The notes beneath the pieces were generated by a model. That model searched no databases and had not been told where the DNA came from. It saw nothing but the letters and a program-made list of their open reading frames with translations. The position numbers and the translations under genes were made by a program. Below, piece by piece: positions 36,480-46,900 of a stretch of DNA of 64,000 nucleotides. Within the stretch, counting starts at the first letter, position 1; every line of letters starts with the position of its first letter. Location of the stretch: assembly GCF_001649575.2 (NCBI RefSeq), contig NC_051438.1, positions 27,287,071-27,351,070 on the forward strand, in the 5' to 3' direction. Source of the DNA: Kryptolebias marmoratus (Eukaryota > Chordata > Actinopteri > Cyprinodontiformes > Rivulidae).

Positions 36480-37115
36480 AAGGCATCCGAGAGCTGCCTT
36501 GTGCTCGAGCAGACTCCAGTCTCATTCACAGCATGTTCCCTTGATGATGTAAGTCACGCGCATGAATGACCAATTGATGCCAAGAATGCGACGCAGGGTA
36601 CGAGCTGCTGAGAGCATGAGGCACAGCACAGAAATGACCTGACCCCCCCCAAAGCCCACACAATCCACACACTGCCCCAGCTTCAGCTCGGCCTGGCCCA
36701 GATATGATCCAGAGGACGTCGGCTGGATGGGGCATAGGGCCATAGCCAGGGTTTGCAGACGGACATTAGGCCAAAGCCAGAGTTAAAATCCTATTAGTTT
36801 GAGTTGGGAATCGGATTATCGTCGTCGAGAATCACTCGTCTGGCAACTAGGGTCTAATTTACGCCAATCAACGGCAATTATTGAGGGGAAGGGAGCCCCT
36901 ATTAGAGAGCCTCATCCACTTAGTCTAATGAATGGGGAAGATTCAATCTTGGCTGTGGAGACGCATTGGAGGGCTGCAGCTGAATGTGACTGCACCAGCA
37001 GGCTGAAGAAAAGCGGCTGTTATTTATCAATGGAGGGGTGCTGTCAGAGCAAACAGGCGTTAGCCATGGGGCATTGTGCTCTGGTTTCTGATGCTCTGAG
37101 GGTAATCTGTTCAGT
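36480..37115. promoter_or_regulatory. CNE-like block I
   Basis: Complex, repeat-poor sequence. The core at 36,780-37,000 includes AATCGGATTATCGTCGTCG (36,810), CGGCAATTATTGAGGGG (36,871), CCCTATTAGAGAGCC (36,897) and TAGTCTAATGAATGGGG (36,921). This is the last conserved-looking block before ADAD1. The open frames across it show no family resemblance. Confidence 0.4.
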
Positions 37116-39585
37116 ATAACAGTTTGTGTAGCTCGCTGCCCTTCATAAGCTTTATACTTGTAAAGACATGTGCACCTGCGTATGCACATATAGGTTTATT
37201 TTTTAGCATTATTCATCAACTTGAAAGTATTTAATGCTCACTAAACCGTTTTATCAACATAGAAATTGATAATAAGCACATCTAGTGGCATACAGGGAAC
37301 TACATTTGTATTTATTTCTGATTTAGATTATACTATTTATCGTTTTAATGCAATCTAAATGCTTTAGTATGTTAAAGGAAACCTTTTGTTTTCTGCATAG
37401 TCCTTGTGTCAGCTCAGAATATGCTTGTTTGTTATTTAATTTATTTCACATATTGTTCCTTTAGTGAAATAAACGTGTGAAAACGGGGGGTTTATCTGCT
37501 CTTGTACTGAGTGGCGGTGATGAATCATCTGGTAACCGATTATCTTTTTATCTTAAATGTCGTCATGATTAATGTTCAACCTTCACATTCTGCCAAACCC
37601 TTCAGATTCATTGACATTCCTACACTGCCCCCTGCTGTTATAGAAGAAAGTTATGGGTTTTAGGTGTTGATAAAGTGTAAATAGGTTTAAATTTGTTCAA
37701 TGCACATCACTGTGGTTAAAAGTGTAAATAAATCGAATAGGATATACTTAAATTTAAAAAATTATGCAGGATTTTCTATGACAGATATTGTAATTTCATC
37801 ATAGCTGGGAATGAAAGCAAAAATAAGACTCCAAATAAGAGAATTCATTTACATATTTACCCTGCAAGTGTTTGCGGTATCTCAAATGACATCAGATCCT
37901 GTGTGTTATGACTTCTTGCATGTTTGTTGCATGCTACCCTGTAGTGCCTCTCTCTCTCTATCTTTTGCATTTAGCTTAAAAAAACATTAATTACAAAGGA
38001 AAGAAAAAACACTTTCTATCTGAGTTGGATGGTTGCGTCCTGATAATCTCACACATTGAGGGAAATTCCGAAACCTTTCAAATAGTTTTCTGTTGGGGTT
38101 TAGCTTTTCCAAAATTGGTGAAAGGGTGCACAAAGTTATTAGCAACAGCAAATATTTCCAGTGGGGAGCGTTTCACTTCCGATTGAGGTGGTTATGATAT
38201 TTCCGTGCTGAACAAACAACCTCATAATTAACAGATAAACGTTGCCTATGCTATACAGATTAATCTATGCATTGACCTTTCAAACCCACCAGTTGAAATA
38301 AAGAAATAAAAAAATACTTTTGCTCATTTTTATTTCTGACAATTACAAGCTAAATGAAAATGCTAACCATAAACCAAAGCTAACCCTGAAAAAAAAAAGA
38401 AGTAAAACAGAGCACTGCTTCCCCAAATTCATTAACGGGCAAACTTTGTTGTGGTTCAGGCCAAACACTCAACAGAATGACTCAACTTTTTCCTTTAGCT
38501 TCGTTGCTTATGGGAACAGGGGGATGAGGTACGCAAAGTCATTTCAGACTGCGTCCTTTCCCTTTTCGAGTTTGACTGATCAACACTGAAAATTCAAACT
38601 TTGTGCCTGACGTCTGCGGGGGTGGCAAACCATATTTGTTCCTGTGGTGATCTTCACTGCTGTCTGCCTGTGGGCTGCTTGTTCCATTTTACTTTTACAC
38701 TCTCATAATCACTAATCACAGTCCCTTCTGAGGATACCTTTTGGCTCATGGTTGAAATATTTTAAAACAGGCCTTAATCATAGAAAAAGTTTCAATTCTG
38801 CCAGTTGCCTGTGCACAGAGTCAAACCCCCTCCCACCCTCACTTCCCTAACCACAAGCAGTCACTTCCTCCATTTACAGGCTGTATAATGATTTAAAACT
38901 AATATATAGGTCAACATTTGCACATCGGGCTTTTTTTTTTTTTGTAGATACACCAACAGTCATTTTGGTATAGCATATATGAACACTAATGTGAAGAAGA
39001 GCCTTTTTGTTTTGCTTTGTAGATGTAATAGCTTTTTATTGAAGATCTCAAAATATTTATAAAAGACGTGGAAGACCAGTAACTTTTGAGGGCTAATCAT
39101 GGTATTATCACGTGAAACTGCACAACAATAATGAAGGGTTTTAAAGCAACCTATTTACATACATTAAAAAGACCATATTATCATTGTAAGGTGACTAAAT
39201 AAGCCCATTCAAGCAACTATTTTAAGCTATCTGAAATCGGGGAAAGTCCCTTCACACATTTGGCCTCTTACATCAATCCTGCAGGGTCATTGTGCATTTA
39301 CGCAAAGGATACTGCCATGTAGCCCACAAATGTCTTTATATAAGAGGTGATAGAGGAAGCCCCCTTTCAATTTTATTCCTCCTCTTCACCACATAAACTG
39401 AGAAATCGAAACAAACATAATGGAAACAAATTGCTGTAATTGGCTTGAAATAGCACTTCACTAAGGCTGGGCAGGTCAAGATAAAATGTTGGTAAAACAT
39501 AACTTAAGGCAGTGCATAAAGATTTCACTGTTGTTGTTTGACTTGACAGTGTTGGTTTTCTTATAAATCTCACTCAAACAACATT
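37116..39585. other. Gene-free AT-rich stretch between CNE domain and ADAD1
   Basis: No gene is recognised. A lone CTGCCCCCTGCTG word lies at 37,625-37,637. Confidence 0.4.
37625..37637 (-). promoter_or_regulatory. Possible CTCF-binding motif
   Basis: The word CTGCCCCCTGCTG is close to the reverse complement of the CTCF core (CCASYAGRKGGCAG). It lies between the CNE-like domain and ADAD1, where a domain boundary would make sense. A single short motif is weak evidence. Confidence 0.2.
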
Positions 39586-39589
39586 TAAG

Positions 39590-40080
39590 AAAGTAAAGAC
39601 CCAGCATTCCTTGAAAACCCCTGTCTTTTATGCCAGAGTTTTAGTCTAAAATCAGCTGAGTTGTAGCCACTTTGGTCAACCTTGAAAATATCAATATAAG
39701 TAATCTCATGCAATATTGCAAGATTTGAGTCCAAAATTATTCACTTGTAGAGGTAAATGTAATGATAACTCCCTGAAAGTTTTGTAATGTCTGAACAGTG
39801 GTTCATGAGATATTTTGCTAACAGTCAGACAATGTTGACTCCAAATAATTAATTGCAAAAGTTTAAACAAACATCTGGTACAATATGTTAGCGCTCAAAA
39901 TGTGTGTTGGGGATCAGTCTAAGCCACTGCCACGCCAAATATTAGGTCAATATCTGAGTTAAAACCCTTTATGGGTATTTAAAAGTCTTTTTTGGCTGTG
40001 GCAGCCATCTTGAATCGAGCTGACTCCAAAAGTGAATCAGCTGTAGATGAACATCCAAAGATTACAGAAGTAGCTAGATT
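39590..40080 (+). repeat. Dispersed repeat, GAGATATTTTG family, tandem dimer
   Basis: Unit 1 ends with GGTTCATGAGATATTTTGC (39,799). Unit 2 begins with GTGTTGGGGATCAGTCTAAG (39,903), carries GGCAGCCATCTTGAATCGAG (40,000) and CAGCTGTAGATGAACATCC (40,040), and breaks off at about 40,075 before its usual GAGATATTTTG end. It is the same family as at 10,010 and 21,075. Confidence 0.6.
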
Positions 40081-40084
40081 GGAA

Positions 40085-40304
40085 ACAAACGGACACGAAA
40101 CAAAAACGAGAAAGAAATAGCGCCGTGAATCATCTTGTTGTTCCAACGATCTTTGCACGCTGTCGCGGCGCACGTGAGGTGACGGTTTACGTCCCAGAAG
40201 CTTCGGACCTGAACGTTGGTGAACGTTGGCCTCGGACTGTCCGTTGAAAAGCACTCTGCGTCGGTGAAAAACTCAACCAACGAGTCTTTTTCGAACGAAA
40301 ACAG
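40085..40304 (+). promoter_or_regulatory. ADAD1 CpG-rich promoter and probable 5' untranslated exon
   Basis: Local CpG density rises sharply (CGCTGTCGCGGCGCACGTG near 40,158) in otherwise CpG-poor DNA. A CACGTG E-box (40,171-40,176) and a TGACG cAMP-response half-site (40,180-40,184) are present. The stretch ends in ACAG followed by a good GTAAAT donor at 40,305, which suits a short untranslated first exon spliced to the coding exon at 43,915. A second potential donor (GAGGTGAGAG) lies at 40,375. The link to ADAD1 is by position and orientation only. Confidence 0.45.
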
Positions 40305-41430
40305 GTAAATTTGATAAAACGTTGTGTTTAATTTTTAATTGTTAGTGTCGCAGCGTGAGCGGCATCCATCGGAGGTGAGAGAAACTTGGAAAATTGTTCG
40401 TTTTTTTCTTTTTAGGTTAATACCTAGCATGCTTGTCCAGGGGCTACAGCTAAACCGTATTCGCGTTAAATTTATGTATTCATTTATTTTTCGTAGCATC
40501 CGAAAGGTAAGAGGATTGGGAAATCAAGTTTATGAGTGAAACTGACAAAAAAAAGTTACCGGAAGTGGCAAAAATGTTAGCTAGTGTGACCTAGCCATAA
40601 AACAGGTACATGGGGGTTTAAGCTAATCTGCCCATGAAGGAAAGCTAATTCCGCTTCATATAAACTGAATAAAGTCAAACAGGCTTGTTAGAGTTGTCTA
40701 TGTTATTGTAGGTAAGGTAATTTTATAAAAGAACTTATTTTAAAATCGCAGTTTGTTGAAGTGCATTTTAAAATTCTGACTTTGAGGCATGCATTAAGCT
40801 ATAGATTCAGGTTCCTATTAGGAAGGAATTTTTTTTAAATATAATTGCTGTATTAGAAATGAACATAAAGGGTTTGTGACATGGTAAAAATTAATGACTG
40901 GGTAGTCATGGTTTAAGCATAAAACTCCATTTTGAATAAGGTTCTGATTGTCCAACTGCAAGCAGAAGGCAGTGAAAGCACAAAGTCTGAAGCCTGGTGG
41001 CAGTTTTAGATTTTAAGAAAACATTTGAGGCTTTTTGAAAATTATTTCCTAATGCATGATGCACAGAAAGAGCCAATTCTGAATTTAAAGGAAGAGTCAA
41101 ATGAAGGAACGTCAGCTTTTTGCTGTTGCTGATGCAAAGAAGTGAGCGTCCAGTTTGACGCCCGTCTTAAATGCTTGTCTCTGTTGAGTGCCTCTGCAAA
41201 ACTGTCGAAATAATAGCACCTTTTTCTGGAACTGGTCCGACGTACAGGTGAGGAAATGAGGCACAACTTCCTTTGAGCTCTTCACAAACAGACACCCCAA
41301 ACAGACACATCAGATGCAGATCTGCTGCCAGTCTTCCCATCAGGGGTCCACACAGCCACACTTAGAAAAGCAACGACATGTATGAGCTGTAAAGTTTCCA
41401 CCCTAGAGGACACTGCATCCATGAGCTTTA
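40305..41430 (+). other. Probable ADAD1 intron 1, left part
   Basis: No exon or recognised repeat is seen. It lies between the CpG-rich exon and the nested transposon block. Confidence 0.4.
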
Positions 41431-41971
41431 TTTTTACCTCCACCAAGGAGGTTATGGTTGCGTTCACACTGCAGGCTAACGCCACCTAAATCCGATTTTT
41501 TAAAAATTGTTTGCCCCTATGAGACACACATCGGATTCTTTCATGGCAGTGTGAACGTGACAAATCCCATTTCTTTCATATCCGACAGGTGTTTTCCGTA
41601 CGTTATACTGAATTGCACTCTTTGTCTTCTCTGTCTTCTTTTATCTTTTACCGTTTGGATGTACGTTTGGCCCTTTAGCACTTGTAAAGTTATAAATGCT
41701 GGTGCCGATCCTGTGCTCTAGCTCTTCATCAGTGTGATGTAGGAATGTCAAACTGCTCAGCTGGACGCCTCATGGGTCCAAGATGACCCCTCTTGATTTT
41801 AAAGCTATGGGGTCAAAGGTCAAGGCCACAGTTGACTCGTTTGTTAACACCTTTATGCTCCAGCAGGTGACCCCTTTGTTACTCTCGTTACCTTTATGGT
41901 CGGGTTTTTTGTCTGTCTGTTAGCAACATTACATAGAAACTGAAATACAAAAAAAATCCCACAACAATCGC

Positions 41972-43277
41972 CAGGGGTGGAAATAAAAAATTTTGTCCAC
42001 CAGCCACTATGGCTGGTGGACAAAATTTTTTATCAGCCACTCAAATATTTTACCAGCCACTATTTTTTGTTGTGACAAAAAGTTATTTCATATATGATGA
42101 TGATCGACGTGGGTGGAAGCAGTTGTGGTGCCCTACAAGCTGACTACTCTTGAAAAACAGAAAATAAAATAGCTTCTCATCACAACACCTAATTGGTGTT
42201 AGACTGCATGTAATCTGTAGTGGATCAAGTGCATAATATGGGTTTGCAGTGAACTGTTGTAATATTTTTAAGCGGGTTTTTTCGGGTCGAATGTTATTTA
42301 GATAATTAATTTTCCAACAACAANNNNNNNNNNNNNNNNNNNNNNNNNNNNNNNNNNNNNNNNNNNNNNNNNNNNNNNNNNNNNNNNNNNNNNNNNNNNN
42401 NNNNNNNNNNNNNNNNNNNNNNNNNNNNNNNNNNNNNNNNNNNNNNNNNNNNNNNNNNNNNNNNNNNNNNNNNNNNNNNNNNNNNNNNNNNNNNNNNNNN
42501 NNNNNNNNNNNNNNNNNNNNNNNNNNNNNNNNNNNNNNNNNNNNNNNNNNNNNNNNNNNNNNNNNNNNNNNNNNNNNNNNNNNNNNNNNNNNNNNNNNNN
42601 NNNNNNNNNNNNNNNNNNNNNNNNNNNNNNNNNNNNNNNNNNNNNNNNNNNNNNNNNNNNNNNNNNNNNNNNNNNNNNNNNNNNNNNNNNNNNNNNNNNN
42701 NNNNNNNNNNNNNNNNNNNNNNNNNNNNNNNNNNNNNNNNNNNNNNNNNNNNNNNNNNNNNNNNNNNNNNNNNNNNNNNNNNNNNNNNNNNNNNNNNNNN
42801 NNNNNNNNNNNNNNNNNNNNNNNNNNNNNNNNNNNNNNNNNNNNNNNNNNNNNNNNNNNNNNNNNNNNNNNNNNNNNNNNNNNNNNNNNNNNNNNNNNNN
42901 NNNNNNNNNNNNNNNNNNNNNNNNNNNNNNNNNNNNNNNNNNNNNNNNNNNNNNNNNNNNNNNNNNNNNNNNNNNNNNNNNNNNNNNNNNNNNNNNNNNN
43001 NNNNNNNNNNNNNNNNNNNNNNNNNNNNNNNNNNNNNNNNNNNNNNNNNNNNNNNNNNNNNNNNNNNNNNNNNNNNNNNNNNNNNNNNNNNNNNNNNNNN
43101 NNNNNNNNNNNNNNNNNNNNNNNNNNNNNNNNNNNNNNNNATGTCAGGAGGACAAATAACACCTTTTCTGTTCAAATTGCCAACCCGCCACAGTGGCGTG
43201 TGTGTTGATCAAATTCACCCGCCACTTCAAATATTTACCCGCATTTGGCGGGTGGCGGGTGCTAATTTCCACCCCTG
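41972..43277. mobile_element. hAT-type transposon, 8-base target duplication
   Basis: It begins CAGGGGTGGAAAT and ends ATTTCCACCCCTG, a 13-base perfect terminal inverted repeat. It is flanked by a perfect 8-base direct repeat ACAATCGC (41,964-41,971 and 43,278-43,285). These are hallmarks of the hAT superfamily. Subterminal hairpins are present: CCACCAGCCACTATGGCTGG at 41,997, and CGCCACAGTGGCG with GGCGGGTGGCGGG near the right end. The centre is an assembly gap, so whether it carries a transposase is unknown. A minus-strand frame at 42,083-42,323 runs into the gap. Confidence 0.85.
42324..43140. other. Assembly gap (817 N)
   Basis: A run of 817 unknown bases lies wholly inside the hAT element. 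Apparent open frames across it are meaningless. Confidence 1.
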
Positions 43278-43430
43278 ACAATCGCTTAAATTTTGTTGAT
43301 GATCCAGATCACGATCCGGATCGCACTATTTTAACCTTGGCCGAGGTTTATGCTCTCTTACTGCTTCTAGTTTGTTTGTTTATTTTAATTTCTAGAAAAA
43401 ATATTTCTTAAAATACTGGACTGTTTATGC

Positions 43431-43570
43431 CAGGGGTGTCAGACTCCAGGCCTCGAGGCTCTTCTGTCCTGGAAGTTTTAAGTTTTCCTGCTCCAACACA
43501 CCTGATTCAAATGGTTTAATCACCTCCTCACCAAATCATCAGGTTCGCCAGGAGCACGTCCACAAGTCGT
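43431..43570 (+). mobile_element. hAT-type MITE, half copy
   Basis: It starts CAGGGGTGTCAGACTCCAGG and continues through GCTCCAACACACCTGATTCAAATG, the left arm of the common fish repeat also present at 51,470. The inverted right arm is missing. Confidence 0.6.
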
Positions 43571-43934
43571 TCATTTAAACCAGGTGTTTTAAAGCAGGAA
43601 GACGCCTAAAACAGTGCAGTCAGGATTTATTTTGTCTCTGCTGAACCTGTTAGATGTGAGTCGTTCCACCAGCGGTCTCTAACCTTAACTTTTACCTTTT
43701 TCTGTTTTTTAAATTTGTTAAAATGTGTTGCTTTCATCTAATTTACTATGAGCTTATTTTACAGAGCAGTCTCGGTTAGTTTTAACCTTTTAACACTGTT
43801 TTTTTGACATTTGAGAACTGGGTTGTTGTCCTTCCGCCTGTTAGTGGCCTTTAAATGATAATGCTCTTTAGTTTTGTGGTTTCTAATGAAATGTGGTTGT
43901 TTGTTTCTTCTCAGAACCCGTGAAAGCTCGCAGG

Positions 43935-46900
43935 ATGTTTCCAGCGCGTGGATTATTTCGAGGTTCCAGAGGAGCCAGTTATGCACAGATGTTTATGAAA
44001 TGCACGCCTTCAGCAGCGGAGGTGAACCAGTCCTGCAAACCGCCGTCTGCCGTGAACGGTGCTGACAAACAAGTGAGAGAACCACTGAAACCTGGTAAGC
44101 TCCACATTATGATTTTCTTAAATTCCACAACAGTTTTACCAGTAAAACCTTTTTCACTATGAATGTTTTCACGTTTCATGATGAATCCACGTGAACAAAA
44201 CAATCTTCTCTTTTCTGCAGAGCTTGTTTTATTACTGTTATAGGAGAAAAAAAAGCTCAGCCCTCAAGTGTGTGACAAATCCTAATTTGTTGTTGTTTTT
44301 TTCACATTTTGCCAACTGAGGTGCTTTTGTGACGCCGGATTCCTTACACAAAAAGCTGATCGACAGATATAAGAACGGTGAAACAAACGCAGTGTCTCTG
44401 GTCCATCAGCTTGCCCAGGTTTTGCAGTTCCACCTCGAATTTAAAGAAACCGTAGCCACAGGTAAACCCCCCCCCACTGCACTGCTGTGTACTCGTCATT
44501 TTCCGGTGACCTATATCTTAAAACCTGATAAAACCTGATATCTTCATTTGCTATGCTTGGTAATTCCTCAAACCAGTTTTGTGTAGCTTGTGTTTGTTTA
44601 TTTTAATAATGATTTCTAATATGAAGTTTTGATCGTGTGTGTTTGGAAACGAGAGGATGATGATGCATTTAGGAAAAAAAATGGATTTGCTCTGCTGTAA
44701 CTGTTTTTGTATAATAAGATAAAATTAAAACTCAGTGTTTAGATTGCCAATCTTACCTGATTGGTTAAACCAGTTAGTCGGTCATAACATAACCTGCGAT
44801 CAAATTTGTTTGGAATAAATTTTGATTTCACTAAAACCAGTTTCTTTATCTTTTAGATTCTGCAGTTCCTTCACCTGCAGGCTGTTTACCAAATTCTGAA
44901 AGTTTGACCGTTTTCTTCTTTTTGTAGGTAATTTACCAGGCTCTCATTTTGCCTTTTGTGTCGTGATTGATGGGATCGAGTACAAAACTGGCGTGGGCTT
45001 GACCAAGAAGGAAGCTCGTCTCAATGCAGCAAAGTTTGCTCTGGAGGAGTATTTGGTCATCTTGGAAAGTCAGAAGTTTGTTCTCCCAGAAGCATCAGGT
45101 CGATGTCGTGTTCAGTTAAAATCATTCTGATGTTGTTCTTTTTACTCACAGATAAGATTAAGAAACAAACAGATAAGCATGTAAGAGGGATACTTTAAAG
45201 GCCACGGTCTTATTAGTTGTCACTTACTCGTTCTTTTCCATGACCATTTGTCTTCAGATGCCCCTCCACCTCTGCCGGTGAAAGAAGAGCCCTCAGTCTC
45301 TGACATCCACCAATCCAGAGCTATTTACGGTAAGCCTGGATCTCAGCACCTTTCCACCAGAGTGCTGACCGATTTTTAAAGCTGTTGGCACATTTTTCAC
45401 AAAGAACGACACAAAACTGATCACGATGTTGCCGTGATCGCTCCACTGCTTGGCGTTATTTGGCCGTTCACACTGAGACAGAAAAAAACTGGTTTGCCTC
45501 CAAAGATTACACAAATCACCGCTCAGTTTCTGTGACAGCAGCTGGGATTCATGGAGGTGGACCTCCTTACACTTTGGCTCTTCTAATAGTGTTGTTGGTG
45601 CCACTAAATCTCAAAGGTTTTTACATGATCGCATTATCTACATTATCTTGTGGCTTACAAGCTGTAGAGTCTGCAGTTTTGATTCCAAGAGACCAAAAAA
45701 AGGCTGCACATTATTAAATACTGTCACAGTAGTGGTGGTTTAATGTGTTGGCATTTAAAGAGAAACCTGTCCAGTCACAAACAATACGACTGTATCATAA
45801 ACTGCATTTTTATTGAAAGTGCATGCTAAATTACTGTAAAGATTATTTTGTTTTATGTTGTCTGTTTTATCATTTTTGTGGTTCAGAAAGGAAGAAGTCC
45901 GTCAACCTTCAGATTCCACAGGCTGTCAGGGATCAGCTCACTAAACTGATGGACAACCACCCAGAGTTCTCCAGCTGCGCGGGCACAACGGCAGCATTTA
46001 TCATTCAGACCTGTACGTAAACACTGGAGCATTTTCTGAAAAAAATGAGGAAGAATCATGTTCACTGACCTGTGAAATGTGCACCACTTGGGGTAAACAA
46101 GCTGTGGTGGTACACAGAATAATTATTTGTTTTTACTCCATTCACAAATATGTCTAACAGGCAAACCAGCCGTGACCTTTCCAAAATGTGTGTGGTCAGG
46201 ATTTGTCATAAAGGCTTCTCAGTCTTGTGGACAGGATTAGAAGACACATTTCCATCAGACAGGTCCCAGAAGTGCAGATGCAAATATCACACCACTGGTT
46301 TTAGAAAGAATGTCATAGCTTTGAAATGTTCAGATATGTTGCTATAAGTTAAGAGGTCTAAAATAAAAATAATTCATGTTCCTGTCATGTTTTTACTGGA
46401 GTAGAATTTATTTAACATTAGAATCATTGGGAAAGATAACTGTGATTCACATCTTGTTAAAAACGGTGCAGTCCTGCAGCCAGGTGTGCCGTATTTAAGT
46501 CCAAACTCCGATCTTTCTCTCCCGTCAGCCGGTGAATGTGACGTGGTTGCTCTCGGCACTGGGAACTTCAACGCTAAAGAATGTGTCTCGTCAGACGGAC
46601 GGATTGTCCATGACTCACACGCTGTTGTCACCGCCCGGAGGTCCCTGATGAGGTCAGAAACAGACAAACGGGCAAATTTATTTATTTATGCAAACAAATG
46701 CTTTCTGGGTTCTCTTAGACTTCGTGGAAGCACACTGAACATGAAATATTCTCTTTATATAGTTTGATATGTTATTTAGGCAGTTATATTTAGCACATTA
46801 ATTAGGACTTCCTCACATGTTTGCACATTAGTCTTCAGATCTTTTAAATATCATTTATGCACGAGGACCTCGTTTTGCCTTCAGCTTTAGACGTGTAATT

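Larger units (their letters stand above)
41436..43360. mobile_element. Old repeat with nested insertions
   Basis: The left end CCTCCACCAAGGAGGTTATG (41,438-41,457) and right end CCTTGGCCGAGGTTTATGC (43,336-43,354) are inverted relative to each other. GATGATCCAGATCACGATCC near 43,298 is a typical internal word of this fish repeat. Inside it sits a second repeat (41,458 to ~41,590, GCGTTCACACTGCAGGCT to a CAGTGTGAACG word) and then the hAT element at 41,972-43,277. Confidence 0.55.

Noticed and set aside
42083..43175. Long minus-strand open frames of 289 and 359 codons
   Set aside because: They are mostly N from the assembly gap; stop codons cannot be assessed there.
46150..46347. Open frame between ADAD1 coding exons 5 and 6
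   Set aside because: Lies in the intron; including it would break the conserved junction [13 protein letters not shown].
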